Positions 1 to 7,286 of a DNA stretch of 33,358 nt are shown in pieces. Every line of letters begins with the position of its first letter. Within the stretch, counting starts at the first letter, position 1. Origin of the DNA: Pseudomonas viridiflava (GTDB taxonomy: Bacteria; Pseudomonadota; Gammaproteobacteria; Pseudomonadales; Pseudomonadaceae). The notes beneath the pieces are model-generated. The model worked only from the letters and a program-made list of their open reading frames with translations, searched no databases and was not told the origin of the DNA. Where the stretch lies: contig NZ_UTHA01000094.1 of assembly GCF_900582195.1 (NCBI RefSeq), forward strand, positions 1-33,358, given 5' to 3'. A program made the translations under genes and the position numbers.

Positions 1-3
1 CAA

Positions 4-1338
4 CTATCCGTTCCGCGGCAACTCGACCCGAGCCAGCAACCCTCGGCCGCCACGATTGCTCAACGTCAGTTCTCCACCCTGCTCCCGCACGATCGCCCGC
101 GCGGCCGAAAGGCCCAGGCCAACGCCGCCGGTGTCGCGATTGCGCGAGGCTTCGAGGCGAAAGAACGGATCGAAAACCTGCTCAAGGGCTGCCTCGGGAA
201 TCCCCGGACCGTCGTCGCTGACCTCGATGCGGATCGAGTACTCATCACACGTCAATGCAATGCCCGGATGCTGCGCATACTTCAGCGCATTCTCCAGCAG
301 ATTGACGATCACCCGTTTGATCCCCAGCGGGCGGCCGTCATACACCAGATGTGCCGGGCCATCGAAATCGACGTGCAAGTGTTGATCGCGGTAGTCATCG
401 ACGATGGTCTGCAGCAGTTCCGACAGGTCGAACGCAGTGATTTGCTCGCGATGGGTGTCCTCGCGGAAGAACGCCAACGCGGCGTTGATCATCGATTGCA
501 TCTCCTCCACATCGCGAATCAGTTTGCCCTGATGATCGAGGTCTTCCATGAATTCACTGCGCAGACGCATGCGTGTCAGCGGTGCGCGCAAATCGTGGGA
601 GATCGACGCGAGCATGTGCGTGCGCTCGGCGATGAAATGCTGGATCTGCGCCTGCATGGTATTGAAGGCGATGATCGCCTGACGGATTTCGTCGGGGCCT
701 TCGAGCTTGATCGGCGGTGCGCGCAGGTCGGTGCCGAAACGTTTTGCTGCGCTGGCGAAACGCTGCAAAGGGTTGGCCAGCTGGCGCGTCGCGACCCAGG
801 CCACCAGCAGCGTGGCAATCAGCCCCAACGCGATGACGATGACGATACGCACGCCAAATTCCAGGCCCCAACTGCGCTCGGGCGGGATAAATGACAACCA
901 GCTACCGTCGACCAACTGCACGAGTGCAGCGTAATGCGCCCGAGGATTGTCGTCCGGCCAGTCGCCGGGGTTGAACACCTCGATTTTTCGATCATCCCCC
1001 AGCAGTTGCTCCAGCACCGGCACCCGGCTCGCTGGCAGGCGAAGCCCGTCACTGGGCAGGTCGAAGTCCGCGCGTTGTGCTTGCCACGATACTTGCAGCA
1101 TGGCGCTGCTCGCCGCCGCAGCCAGTTGCGGGCGCAGGTTAGCCGGGGCCGCCTCGATCACCCGCGTAGTTGCGGCAATCTGCTCGAGCAGGCCAGTGCG
1201 TTCAATCGGTGGTCGCGCCCAGATGCCGGCGACTTGCACGAACAGTGCATTCAGCGCCAGTGACGCGATCATCGCGGCAATGATGGTCAGGGCGATATGC
1301 CGGCGCAGTGTATCGGCGCGAAATAGCCGGCGGATCAC
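4..1338 (-). CDS. Sensor histidine kinase, OmpR/EnvZ class
   Basis: Inner-membrane sensor kinase of 444 residues, partner of the response regulator encoded just upstream. A transmembrane helix lies at about 14-38, a periplasmic sensor region at about 39-162, and a second helix at about 163-184. A HAMP linker follows at about 185-235. The dimerisation/phosphotransfer segment SISHDLRAPLTR carries the phospho-accepting His248. The ATPase domain shows the N box (NLLENALKYA, Asn350), G1 box (DDGPGIP, 375-381) and G2 box (GGVGLGLS, 404-411). All catalytic boxes are intact, so it should be active. The start codon is GTG, and its GTGA overlaps the stop of the regulator gene, so translation is probably coupled. 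The periplasmic domain matches no ligand-binding family I recognise, so the signal is unknown. The stop lies 4 bases from the window edge. Confidence 0.95.
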   Translation of the reverse strand: MIRRLFRADTLRRHIALTIIAAMIASLALNALFVQVAGIWARPPIERTGLLEQIAATTRVIEAAPANLRPQLAAAASSAMLQVSWQAQRADFDLPSDGLRLPASRVPVLEQLLGDDRKIEVFNPGDWPDDNPRAHYAALVQLVDGSWLSFIPPERSWGLEFGVRIVIVIALGLIATLLVAWVATRQLANPLQRFASAAKRFGTDLRAPPIKLEGPDEIRQAIIAFNTMQAQIQHFIAERTHMLASISHDLRAPLTRMRLRSEFMEDLDHQGKLIRDVEEMQSMINAALAFFREDTHREQITAFDLSELLQTIVDDYRDQHLHVDFDGPAHLVYDGRPLGIKRVIVNLLENALKYAQHPGIALTCDEYSIRIEVSDDGPGIPEAALEQVFDPFFRLEASRNRDTGGVGLGLSAARAIVREQGGELTLSNRGGRGLLARVELPRNG

Positions 1339-2057
1339 GGGCGGCTGACCTTGGCGGTGAACAGATAGCCGCCGTTGCGCACGGTACGAATCAGGTCCGG
1401 GCGTTTGCTGTCCGGCTCGATCTTGCGGCGCAAGCGACTGACTTGCACATCGATGCTGCGGTCGAAGGCGTCATGGCCGTGGCCGTGGGTCAGGTCGATC
1501 AGTTGCTCACGGGTCAGAATCCGTTGCGGATGATCGAGGAACACCACCAGCAAATCGAACTCGCCGCCGGACAGCGGAATCATCACGTTCTCCGGCGAGC
1601 GCAGTTCGCGACAGGTGATGTCCAGATGCCAACCGGCGAAGCCGATCACCGGGCGTGAAGGCTCGACCGGATTGCGCTGTTCACCGGCGCGGCGCTGCAA
1701 GGCGCGCACTCGGGCGAGCAATTCCTGCGGGGCGAACGGTTTGGTCAGGTAATCGTCCGCGCCCAGTTCCAGACCGACAATGCGATCACTCAGCTCGGCC
1801 ATGGCCGTGAGCATGATGATCGGAATGCCCAGCTGTGCGCGCACCTTCTGGCACAGGCTCAGGCCACTTTCGCCGGGCATCATCACATCAAGAATGATCG
1901 TGTCCGGACGGTTCAGTGCGATCGCCGCCCACATAGCCTCGCCATGGGGCGCCACGTCGACTTCATAGGCGTGCTGCACGAAGAATTTCTTCAGCAGCGC
2001 GAGAATTTCCACGTCGTCGTCGACGAACAGCAGTCTGCTCACAGTTACAGAATCCAT
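1335..2057 (-). CDS. Response regulator, OmpR/PhoB family
   Basis: Cytoplasmic DNA-binding response regulator of 240 residues. The receiver domain spans about 7-120, with acidic pocket residues Asp13-15, phospho-acceptor Asp57 in ILDVMMPG, Thr84 and Lys106 (YLTKPF). A winged-helix effector domain occupies about 135-235 and ends in the usual RTVRNGGYLF strand. It is the first gene of a two-gene unit with the histidine kinase, overlapping it by 4 bases. The ATG chosen at 2057 has no strong ribosome site; a GTG at codon 5 (2045) is a possible alternative start. It is encoded divergently from the 103-residue gene at 2205, so both promoters should lie in 2058-2204. I cannot name the regulon; OmpR-type pairs of this kind control many different functions in Pseudomonas. 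Confidence 0.95.
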   Translation of the reverse strand: MDSVTVSRLLFVDDDVEILALLKKFFVQHAYEVDVAPHGEAMWAAIALNRPDTIILDVMMPGESGLSLCQKVRAQLGIPIIMLTAMAELSDRIVGLELGADDYLTKPFAPQELLARVRALQRRAGEQRNPVEPSRPVIGFAGWHLDITCRELRSPENVMIPLSGGEFDLLVVFLDHPQRILTREQLIDLTHGHGHDAFDRSIDVQVSRLRRKIEPDSKRPDLIRTVRNGGYLFTAKVSRP

Positions 2058-2204
2058 GCACCAAAAAAAGCCAATCTAAAGCCATTTCGCCGCCCGGGTC
2101 ATTTATTTCAATCGAGCAACATTTCTACGCACCAGACATCAAGCGGACATTCTCTGGCAAAACCGCGCGGGCATTCTGCGGCCATTCCAATCCAGGGGGT
2201 TCGC

Positions 2205-2516
2205 ATGAAGCTATTGAACGACAACCATTGCGCCGAGGGACGTAACAGCAGTCGTCCCTTGATCCTCAGCCAACGCACCGCCGCGCTCGGCCCCGACACA
2301 CCGGTGGTGTTTCAGGAATCGTGCCTGGGCGTTTCCACTGATCAGAGCACGGTAGTGCTGCGCCGATACTTCGAGCATTTCAGCCCGACCAATGCGCACT
2401 GGGTTGAATACGTGCACAGCGTCAACACCGCCGATCTCATGAACTGGATCATGGCCCACGGTCGATTGCACATCGAATGCTCGGACAACATGACGCAAAA
2501 CAAGGAAGCCGTTTGA
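2205..2516 (+). CDS. Small protein of unknown function, 103 aa
   Basis: I do not recognise this protein. The frame is open further upstream, but ATG 2205 is preceded by AGGGGG at 2194-2199 with 5-base spacing, which fixes the start. The product is soluble, with no signal peptide or membrane segment. It has a Cys-containing central part (VVFQESCLGVS) and an aromatic and His-rich second half (RRYFEHFSPTNAHWVEYVH). Its stop codon overlaps the start of the lipoprotein gene by one base (TGATG at 2514-2518), so the two are probably co-translated. That close junction and the good ribosome site support a real gene. The role is unknown. The antisense frame is less likely because it lacks a comparable ribosome site. 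Confidence 0.7.
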   Translation: MKLLNDNHCAEGRNSSRPLILSQRTAALGPDTPVVFQESCLGVSTDQSTVVLRRYFEHFSPTNAHWVEYVHSVNTADLMNWIMAHGRLHIECSDNMTQNKEAV

Positions 2517-3175
2517 TGTCGCGCATTCGTTCACTGTCGCTGTCCATTGTCGCCACGCTGAGCCTGGCGGCGTGCAGCAGCAAAACACCGGAACACGCCG
2601 GGTTTCTGCGTGACTACAGCGTGTTGACCGAGCGCCGGTCGCCGTCCGGGCAGCCGGTGTTGGCGTGGGTCAGCCCGGCACTTGCCCGAGGTCGATACAC
2701 TCAGGTGTATCTGGCGCCGAGTCAGTTCTACCCGAGTGCCGAGCCGACGCTGCGGATTCCGTTAAGCACGCTGTCCGGGGTCACCGACTACTACGACGCT
2801 GCGCTAAGGCTGGAATTGGGCAAGGTCATGCATCTGGTCAATCAACCGGGGCCGGACACGTTGGTGGTGCGCCCCGCCATCACCCAAGTGGCCACCAGCA
2901 CCCAGGGTTTGCGCTTTTATGAATGGCTGCCGGTCACCCTCGTCGCGGCCGGTGTGAGCACGGCCACCGGCATCCGCGATCAGGACAGTGAAGTGGCCAC
3001 CGAGGTGTCCTTCGAGGACGGTTCGACCGGCGAAGTGATTGCCGAGGTGGTGCGCAAAGGCACCGGTGTGCCGCTGGAGAACGACAAGCAGGTGCTGACT
3101 GCCGACGACGTCAAAGTGGTGCTGGATGGCTGGGCCAGCGACCTGCGGCAATCGTATACGGCCATCCGCCGGTAA
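2516..3175 (+). CDS. DUF3313-type outer-membrane lipoprotein
   Basis: A 219-residue lipoprotein. The type II signal ends in LSLAAC with lipidated Cys20, followed by SSKTPEHAGFLRDYS, an opening typical of DUF3313 lipoproteins. Residue 21 is Ser, so the Lol +2 rule predicts the outer membrane. The rest is a mixed alpha/beta domain ending in VVLDGWASDLRQSYTAIRR. ATG 2516 was preferred over the upstream ATG at 2477, because it puts the signal peptide at the N-terminus and has AAGGA about 10 bases before it. It overlaps the preceding 103-residue gene by one base. The molecular function of DUF3313 is not established; the family assignment rests on the N-terminal motif and general layout. Confidence 0.85.
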   Translation: MSRIRSLSLSIVATLSLAACSSKTPEHAGFLRDYSVLTERRSPSGQPVLAWVSPALARGRYTQVYLAPSQFYPSAEPTLRIPLSTLSGVTDYYDAALRLELGKVMHLVNQPGPDTLVVRPAITQVATSTQGLRFYEWLPVTLVAAGVSTATGIRDQDSEVATEVSFEDGSTGEVIAEVVRKGTGVPLENDKQVLTADDVKVVLDGWASDLRQSYTAIRR

Positions 3176-3195
3176 ACACACATCCTCTGCAGGAG

Positions 3196-3304
3196 CTGCC
3201 GAAGGCTGCGATCTTGTTGGGACGCGGAGCGTCCCCGGCTGCATTCCCACGCAGAGCGTGGGAACGATCAGCGTGGGAACGATCAAGATCGCAGCCTTCT
3301 GCAG
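3196..3304. repeat. Composite REP-like palindrome cluster
   Basis: Three nested or adjacent inverted repeats lie between the lipoprotein gene and proP. The outer arms GAAGGCTGCGATCTT (3201-3215) and AAGATCGCAGCCTTC (3285-3299) are perfect 15-base complements. Inside are GGGACGC/GCGTCCC (3219-3225 and 3229-3235) and TTCCCACGC/GCGTGGGAA (3244-3252 and 3256-3264). The last right arm is tandemly duplicated: GCGTGGGAACGATCA occurs at 3256-3270 and again at 3271-3285. These motifs are typical dispersed REP-type palindromes of the P. fluorescens group. Short open frames across this region are translations of the repeat, not genes. Confidence 0.85.
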
Positions 3305-3442
3305 CGCCCACACAGGTGCGCAAGGAAAAAAAGCGCCGAGCAGTGAATTATTTCGTGTCCTCATGTATCTGAGCCAAAGAGTACGCGCCATCAAAAAGAT
3401 GGCATCTACGCTGTACGATGGATCAGCAAAGAGAAGACCCGG

Positions 3443-4945
3443 ATGAAATCACGCAAAAAAACCGTCAAGCCGATCGGCCTGAACGACATCACCATTGTCG
3501 ACGACGCCAAGATGCGCAAGGCGATCACCGCCGCCGCGCTGGGCAATGCCATGGAATGGTTCGACTTTGGTGTCTATGGCTTCGTCGCCTATGTGCTCGG
3601 CAAAGTGTTCTTCCCCGGCGCCGACCCCGGCACGCAAATGATCGCCGCGCTGGCGACGTTCTCGGTGCCTTTCCTGATCCGGCCGCTGGGCGGCTTGTTC
3701 TTCGGCGCGCTGGGCGACAAGTACGGACGGCAGAAAGTCCTCGCCGCGACCATCGTGATCATGTCGCTCAGCACCTTTGCCATCGGCCTGATTCCGTCCT
3801 ATGCCTCGATCGGCATCTGGGCGCCGATCCTGCTGTTGCTGGCAAAAATGGCCCAGGGTTTCTCGGTCGGTGGTGAATACACCGGCGCGTCGATCTTCGT
3901 CGCCGAATACGCACCGGACCGCAAACGCGGCTTCCTCGGCAGTTGGCTGGACTTCGGCTCGATTGCCGGTTTCGTCCTCGGTGCCGGCGTGGTGGTGTTG
4001 ATCTCGACGACGCTGGGCGAAGCCAAGTTCGAAGAATGGGGCTGGCGCCTGCCGTTCTTCCTTGCCTTGCCATTGGGCATGATTGGCCTTTATCTGCGTC
4101 ACGCCCTGGAAGAAACCCCGGCGTTCCAGCAGCACGTCGAAAAGCTTGAGCAAGGCGATCGCGAAGGCCTGGCTGGTGGCCCGAAAGTGTCGTTCAAGGA
4201 GGTCGCGACCAAGCACTGGCGCAGCCTGATGACCTGCATTGGCGTGGTGGCGGTAACAAACGTCACCTACTACATGCTGCTCACCTACATGCCGAGCTAC
4301 CTGTCGCACAACCTGCACTACAGCGAAAACCGTGGCGTGCTGATCATCATTGCGATCATGGTCGGCATGTTGTTCGTGCAGCCGCTGATCGGCTTCGTCA
4401 GCGACAAGATTGGCCGCAAGCCTTTCATCGTCGTCGGCAGCATCGGTCTGTTCATTCTGGCGATCCCGGCGTTTATGTTGATCAACAGCGGCACGATCGG
4501 TTTGATCTTCGCCGGTCTGCTGATGCTGGCCGTGTTGCTGAACTTCTTTATCGGCGTCATGGCCTCCACCCTGCCGGCGATGTTCCCCACGCACATTCGC
4601 TACAGTGCGCTGGCGGCAGCGTTCAACGTCTCGGTGCTGATCGCCGGCCTGACCCCGACCGTGGTCGCCTGGCTGGTCGAGACCACCAACGATCTGTACA
4701 TGCCGGCGTATTACCTGATGGTCATCGCTGTGGTCGGTCTGGCCACCGGGGTGACCATGAAAGAAACCGCCAACAAACCGCTGCGTGGTGCCGCCCCGGC
4801 CGCTTCCGACCTTGAAGAAGCCAAGGAACTGCTGCAAGAACACCACGACAACATCGAACAGAAAATCGAAGACATCGACGCTGAAATCGCTGCGCTGGAA
4901 GCCAAGCGCAAGGAACTGGCGCAGCAGCATCCAAGGATTGACTGA
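3443..4945 (+). CDS. proP: Proline/betaine:H+ symporter ProP (MFS)
   Basis: An inner-membrane osmosensing symporter of 500 residues that takes up proline, glycine betaine and related osmoprotectants with protons when osmolality rises. From memory, the sequence is near-collinear with E. coli ProP, also 500 residues. Shared features include KAITAAALGNAMEWFDFGVYG near the N-terminus, the MFS loop motif GDKYGRQKVL (91-100), KMAQGFSVGGEYTGAS, and PAMFPTHIRYSALAAAFN. The C-terminal extension (about 454-500, DLEEAKELLQEHHDNIEQK and onwards) forms the antiparallel coiled coil that tunes the osmotic set point in the family. The gene stands alone between a REP cluster and a hairpin terminator. I see no clear promoter motif upstream; in E. 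coli the gene is controlled by CRP, Fis and RpoS. Confidence 0.96.
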   Translation: MKSRKKTVKPIGLNDITIVDDAKMRKAITAAALGNAMEWFDFGVYGFVAYVLGKVFFPGADPGTQMIAALATFSVPFLIRPLGGLFFGALGDKYGRQKVLAATIVIMSLSTFAIGLIPSYASIGIWAPILLLLAKMAQGFSVGGEYTGASIFVAEYAPDRKRGFLGSWLDFGSIAGFVLGAGVVVLISTTLGEAKFEEWGWRLPFFLALPLGMIGLYLRHALEETPAFQQHVEKLEQGDREGLAGGPKVSFKEVATKHWRSLMTCIGVVAVTNVTYYMLLTYMPSYLSHNLHYSENRGVLIIIAIMVGMLFVQPLIGFVSDKIGRKPFIVVGSIGLFILAIPAFMLINSGTIGLIFAGLLMLAVLLNFFIGVMASTLPAMFPTHIRYSALAAAFNVSVLIAGLTPTVVAWLVETTNDLYMPAYYLMVIAVVGLATGVTMKETANKPLRGAAPAASDLEEAKELLQEHHDNIEQKIEDIDAEIAALEAKRKELAQQHPRID

Positions 4946-4962
4946 TTCCGCGCAACAACCGC

Positions 4963-4984
4963 AAACCCGGCACTGGCCGGGTTT
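4963..4984 (+). terminator. Probable rho-independent terminator of proP
   Basis: A hairpin 18 bases after the proP stop. AAACCCGGC (4963-4971) pairs with GCCGGGTTT (4976-4984) around an ACTG loop, giving a 9-base perfect stem. The following T tract is short (TTTGTG), so termination may be only moderately efficient. Confidence 0.65.
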
Positions 4985-5073
4985 GTGCCATCTGCAGCAA
5001 GGGCGCGGCGCCGCTCATCCCTTGTTTATCAGCTAGCCTTGAACCGGCGTCGCACGTCATTCAAGGAGCCGTC

Positions 5074-5667
5074 ATGTTCAAGTTCATCAAGACCACCGTG
5101 ATCGGCGGGCTGCTGTTCATCCTGCCGCTGGTGCTGATTGTCGTGCTGATCGAAAAAGCCATCCACCTGCTGCGCGGGCCGGTCGAGAAGTTGTTGCCGA
5201 TGTTCAAGGGCTTTGACGTGGCGGGCGTGACATTGGTGAGTGTGGCGACGTTGTTGGGTCTGATCGTGCTGTGTTTTCTCGCCGGGCTGCTGGCACGCAC
5301 GTCTGCGGCGGCGCGGGCGCTGGAGGCCACGGAAAACAAGCTGCTCAGCAACCTGCCCGGTTACCAGTTGTTCAAAGACACCACGGCGCGGTTTGCCGGG
5401 CTGGAAAACGAGGACGGTTCCAAAGTCGGCATGATCGCCGAGGGCGAAGGCTTTCGCCTGTGCCTGATCGTCGAAAGCGTGGATGACTGGCTGACGATTT
5501 TCATGCCGGACGGTGGCCCGGCCGGCGGCACCGCCGGTGAAGTGCGGCTTGTCCCGGCCGCACACGTCATTATCACTGACCTGTCGTGGCTGACCCTGGC
5601 CACCGGGTTGCGCCGTGGCGGCCGTGGCATGCTCGCGCAGATGCAACCCTGGGTACCGAAACCCTGA
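5074..5667 (+). CDS. DUF502 family inner-membrane protein
   Basis: A 197-residue membrane protein with the DUF502 layout. A first hydrophobic helix lies at about 8-27 (TTVIGGLLFILPLVLIVVLI) and a second at about 51-75 (VTLVSVATLLGLIVLCFLAGLLART). A soluble domain follows, with the family-type segment NLPGYQLFKDTTARF and a later FMPDGG(P)...TAGEVRLVP stretch. The ribosome site AAGGAG lies just before ATG 5074. The function is not established; family members are widespread in proteobacteria and some plants. The stop codon directly abuts the stop of the convergent gene on the other strand (TGA|TCA), so no intergenic terminator separates them. Confidence 0.88.
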   Translation: MFKFIKTTVIGGLLFILPLVLIVVLIEKAIHLLRGPVEKLLPMFKGFDVAGVTLVSVATLLGLIVLCFLAGLLARTSAAARALEATENKLLSNLPGYQLFKDTTARFAGLENEDGSKVGMIAEGEGFRLCLIVESVDDWLTIFMPDGGPAGGTAGEVRLVPAAHVIITDLSWLTLATGLRRGGRGMLAQMQPWVPKP

Positions 5668-6246
5668 TCACGGCGCATTGACCACCACATACGTCACATC
5701 ACTGCCCTGATACTGCGGCTGGTACCAGGTTGAGCCGCACTGCATATACGCGACGTTGTAGCGAATCACCTGCACACAACTGCTGGGCATTTGCGCCGGA
5801 GTGAAGATTGCCCCTACCACCGCCGCCGTGACCGCGACGGTTGCCGTGACTGCCGCTGCGGTCGCCACCGGGTGGTAGTGATCGTCATAGCCATAACGGC
5901 CATGGCCGTCGACATCGATATCGACATCACGGTGGTTGTCGATATTGACGTTACGGTTGACGTTGCGATTGCTGTTGTTGACGTACGTACGGTTGCCGAC
6001 GTTGTTGCCGGCATTGACCCGATTGCCCGAATTGACCCGATTACCGGCATTCACGTGATTGGCGCGTTGCGGCGCATTGATCCGCTGCGCCCGTTGCGCG
6101 TTCGGCGCCGGTGCGCGGTTGACGTTGGCGCGGGCATGTCCCTGAGCGCGTTGCCCCCGGGCATCGGCTTCGGCGACATAACCGGCGGTCAGCAGAGTGG
6201 CGGCGGCCAGCGATAACAACAGACTCCACGTCATCGACTTGTTCAT
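5668..6246 (-). CDS. Small exported Asn/Arg/Val-rich protein, unknown function
   Basis: A 192-residue predicted exported protein. A signal peptide spans about 1-29 (ending YVAEADA). A low-complexity segment follows at about 60-105, with imperfect heptads NAGNRVN, NSGNRVN, NAGNNVG and NRNVNRNVN, then an Asp/His-rich patch (RDVDIDVDGHGRYGYDDHYHP). A hydrophobic Ala/Val/Thr stretch lies at 127-148. The C-terminal domain has two cysteines (Cys157 and Cys170 in CVQVIRYNVAYMQC), probably a disulfide, and ends GSTWYQPQYQGSDVTYVVVNAP. ATG 6246 was preferred over an upstream start because GGGAGGG precedes it at about 6252-6258 and it exposes the signal peptide. It starts one base after the stop of the DUF2092-type gene (TGATATG), so the two are co-translated. 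The family resembles Pseudomonas hypothetical proteins of the same C-terminal type; the role is unknown. Confidence 0.8.
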   Translation of the reverse strand: MNKSMTWSLLLSLAAATLLTAGYVAEADARGQRAQGHARANVNRAPAPNAQRAQRINAPQRANHVNAGNRVNSGNRVNAGNNVGNRTYVNNSNRNVNRNVNIDNHRDVDIDVDGHGRYGYDDHYHPVATAAAVTATVAVTAAVVGAIFTPAQMPSSCVQVIRYNVAYMQCGSTWYQPQYQGSDVTYVVVNAP

Positions 6247-6247
6247 A

Positions 6248-7036
6248 TCACTGCCCTCCCTGATCGCTGACTTGTTTAAACGCAATCGCCACATCGCCTT
6301 TGCCCGGTTTGAAGGTGAATTGCGTGTCCGGGATGGTCGGCTTGAGGTTCCACTGATACACCGCGCTGTACTCGGGAAAACTCTTCTCGTCGGTGGTGGT
6401 GATCACCAGTTTGCACGGCAAGGGTTTGTCGGAGCGGGTCAGCCACAATTGCCAGTCGATGCCTTCCTGACGAAAGGCCAAATGGTCGCAGAGCTGGCCC
6501 TTGATGACCGACGGCCCTACGTACAGTGCGGCTTTCAAGGCATCGATCTGCGCCTGATCACTGCCGAACAGAAACAGGTCCTCCATCGGTACCTGCACAC
6601 CGTAGTAGCTCTCGACCTTGTGCAGGGTTTCCGCGACGGTGGCCGGCGCATCGACGGTGGTGTAGTACTTCAGGTACGGCGAATACTGGGTGAGCTTCTT
6701 GCCGTTATAGAAGAACTCGCGAGTGCGCACATCGCCTTCGCTTTTCGCATACAAACGATCGTGACCGACCACTTTCAGGGTGTTGACGGATTCAGTCTTG
6801 ATCTTCTGCCCGGACTCCAGAACCGTGTCCTGGGAGATTTGGGCGTCGACCTGAAATTTCGGCAGGCTACGCAGGTAGTTGCCCATGTCGATGAGCTTGT
6901 CGACCACTTGCGGGTTGATCAACGGCGCATCGTGCGGGGCCTCGGCAGCGGGTGCAGTTGGCGGATCTTCAGCGCGGGCTCCCGGCGCGAGCACCAGCGT
7001 GAACATCAGGCAGACAATACTGGCTGGGGCTTTCAT
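6248..7036 (-). CDS. DUF2092-type periplasmic protein
   Basis: A 262-residue exported protein. ATG 7036 follows AGGAG with about 8 bases spacing and gives a signal peptide ending near residue 22 (VLAPGARA|EDPP); the longer open frame upstream lacks this. The mature protein reads as one beta-rich domain. FQVDAQISQDTVLESGQKI is followed by strands such as LYAKSEGDVRTREFFYNGKKLTQYSPYLKYYTTVDAPAT, matching the pattern of DUF2092, a LolA/LolB-like fold thought to bind lipidic ligands. Later segments (HLAFRQEGIDWQLWLTRSDKPLPCKLVITTT) fit the same family. It is the first gene of a minus-strand pair with the Asn-rich protein and is divergent from the giant adhesin operon, sharing a 250-base upstream region. 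An accessory role for the surface system is possible but unproven. Confidence 0.82.
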   Translation of the reverse strand: MKAPASIVCLMFTLVLAPGARAEDPPTAPAAEAPHDAPLINPQVVDKLIDMGNYLRSLPKFQVDAQISQDTVLESGQKIKTESVNTLKVVGHDRLYAKSEGDVRTREFFYNGKKLTQYSPYLKYYTTVDAPATVAETLHKVESYYGVQVPMEDLFLFGSDQAQIDALKAALYVGPSVIKGQLCDHLAFRQEGIDWQLWLTRSDKPLPCKLVITTTDEKSFPEYSAVYQWNLKPTIPDTQFTFKPGKGDVAIAFKQVSDQGGQ

Positions 7037-7111
7037 CGGTTCCGCTCCTGTCCCTGCGTTGGCGTTGCGTCGCATGGGCGACTGACTGACCAGCCTAGAC
7101 CTCACCCTTGC

Positions 7112-7131
7112 TGTGCGCCAATGCGCACAGA
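7112..7131. promoter_or_regulatory. Perfect 8-base palindrome in the divergent promoter region
   Basis: CTGTGCGC-CAAT-GCGCACAG lies between the DUF2092-type gene (minus) and the giant adhesin gene (plus). It could be an operator for a dimeric regulator or a hairpin in a transcript. No regulator family is identified from the motif, and I could not pick confident -35/-10 boxes around it. Confidence 0.3.
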
Positions 7132-7286
7132 CACAGCGCGAATTGATGGCCATAGGCTGTTATTCAGCCTCGCCGCAAGTGACTGAAGTTCGCTGGAAAA
7201 CTGTAAGAAACGGCCTACGCTGAATTTGTCCGTCGCTTGGCGTCGGTACTCATTGGATGGATTCAGCAGGCAGTACGAGGCCGATC

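Noticed and set aside
3126..3446. Short frames across the repeat cluster upstream of proP
   Set aside because: They overlap the end of the lipoprotein gene and consist of translated palindromes.
3449..4930. Open frame of 493 codons antisense to proP
   Set aside because: Mirror of a high-GC gene; the product is His/Gln/Arg-rich with no recognisable domain, and the plus strand is a clear ProP.
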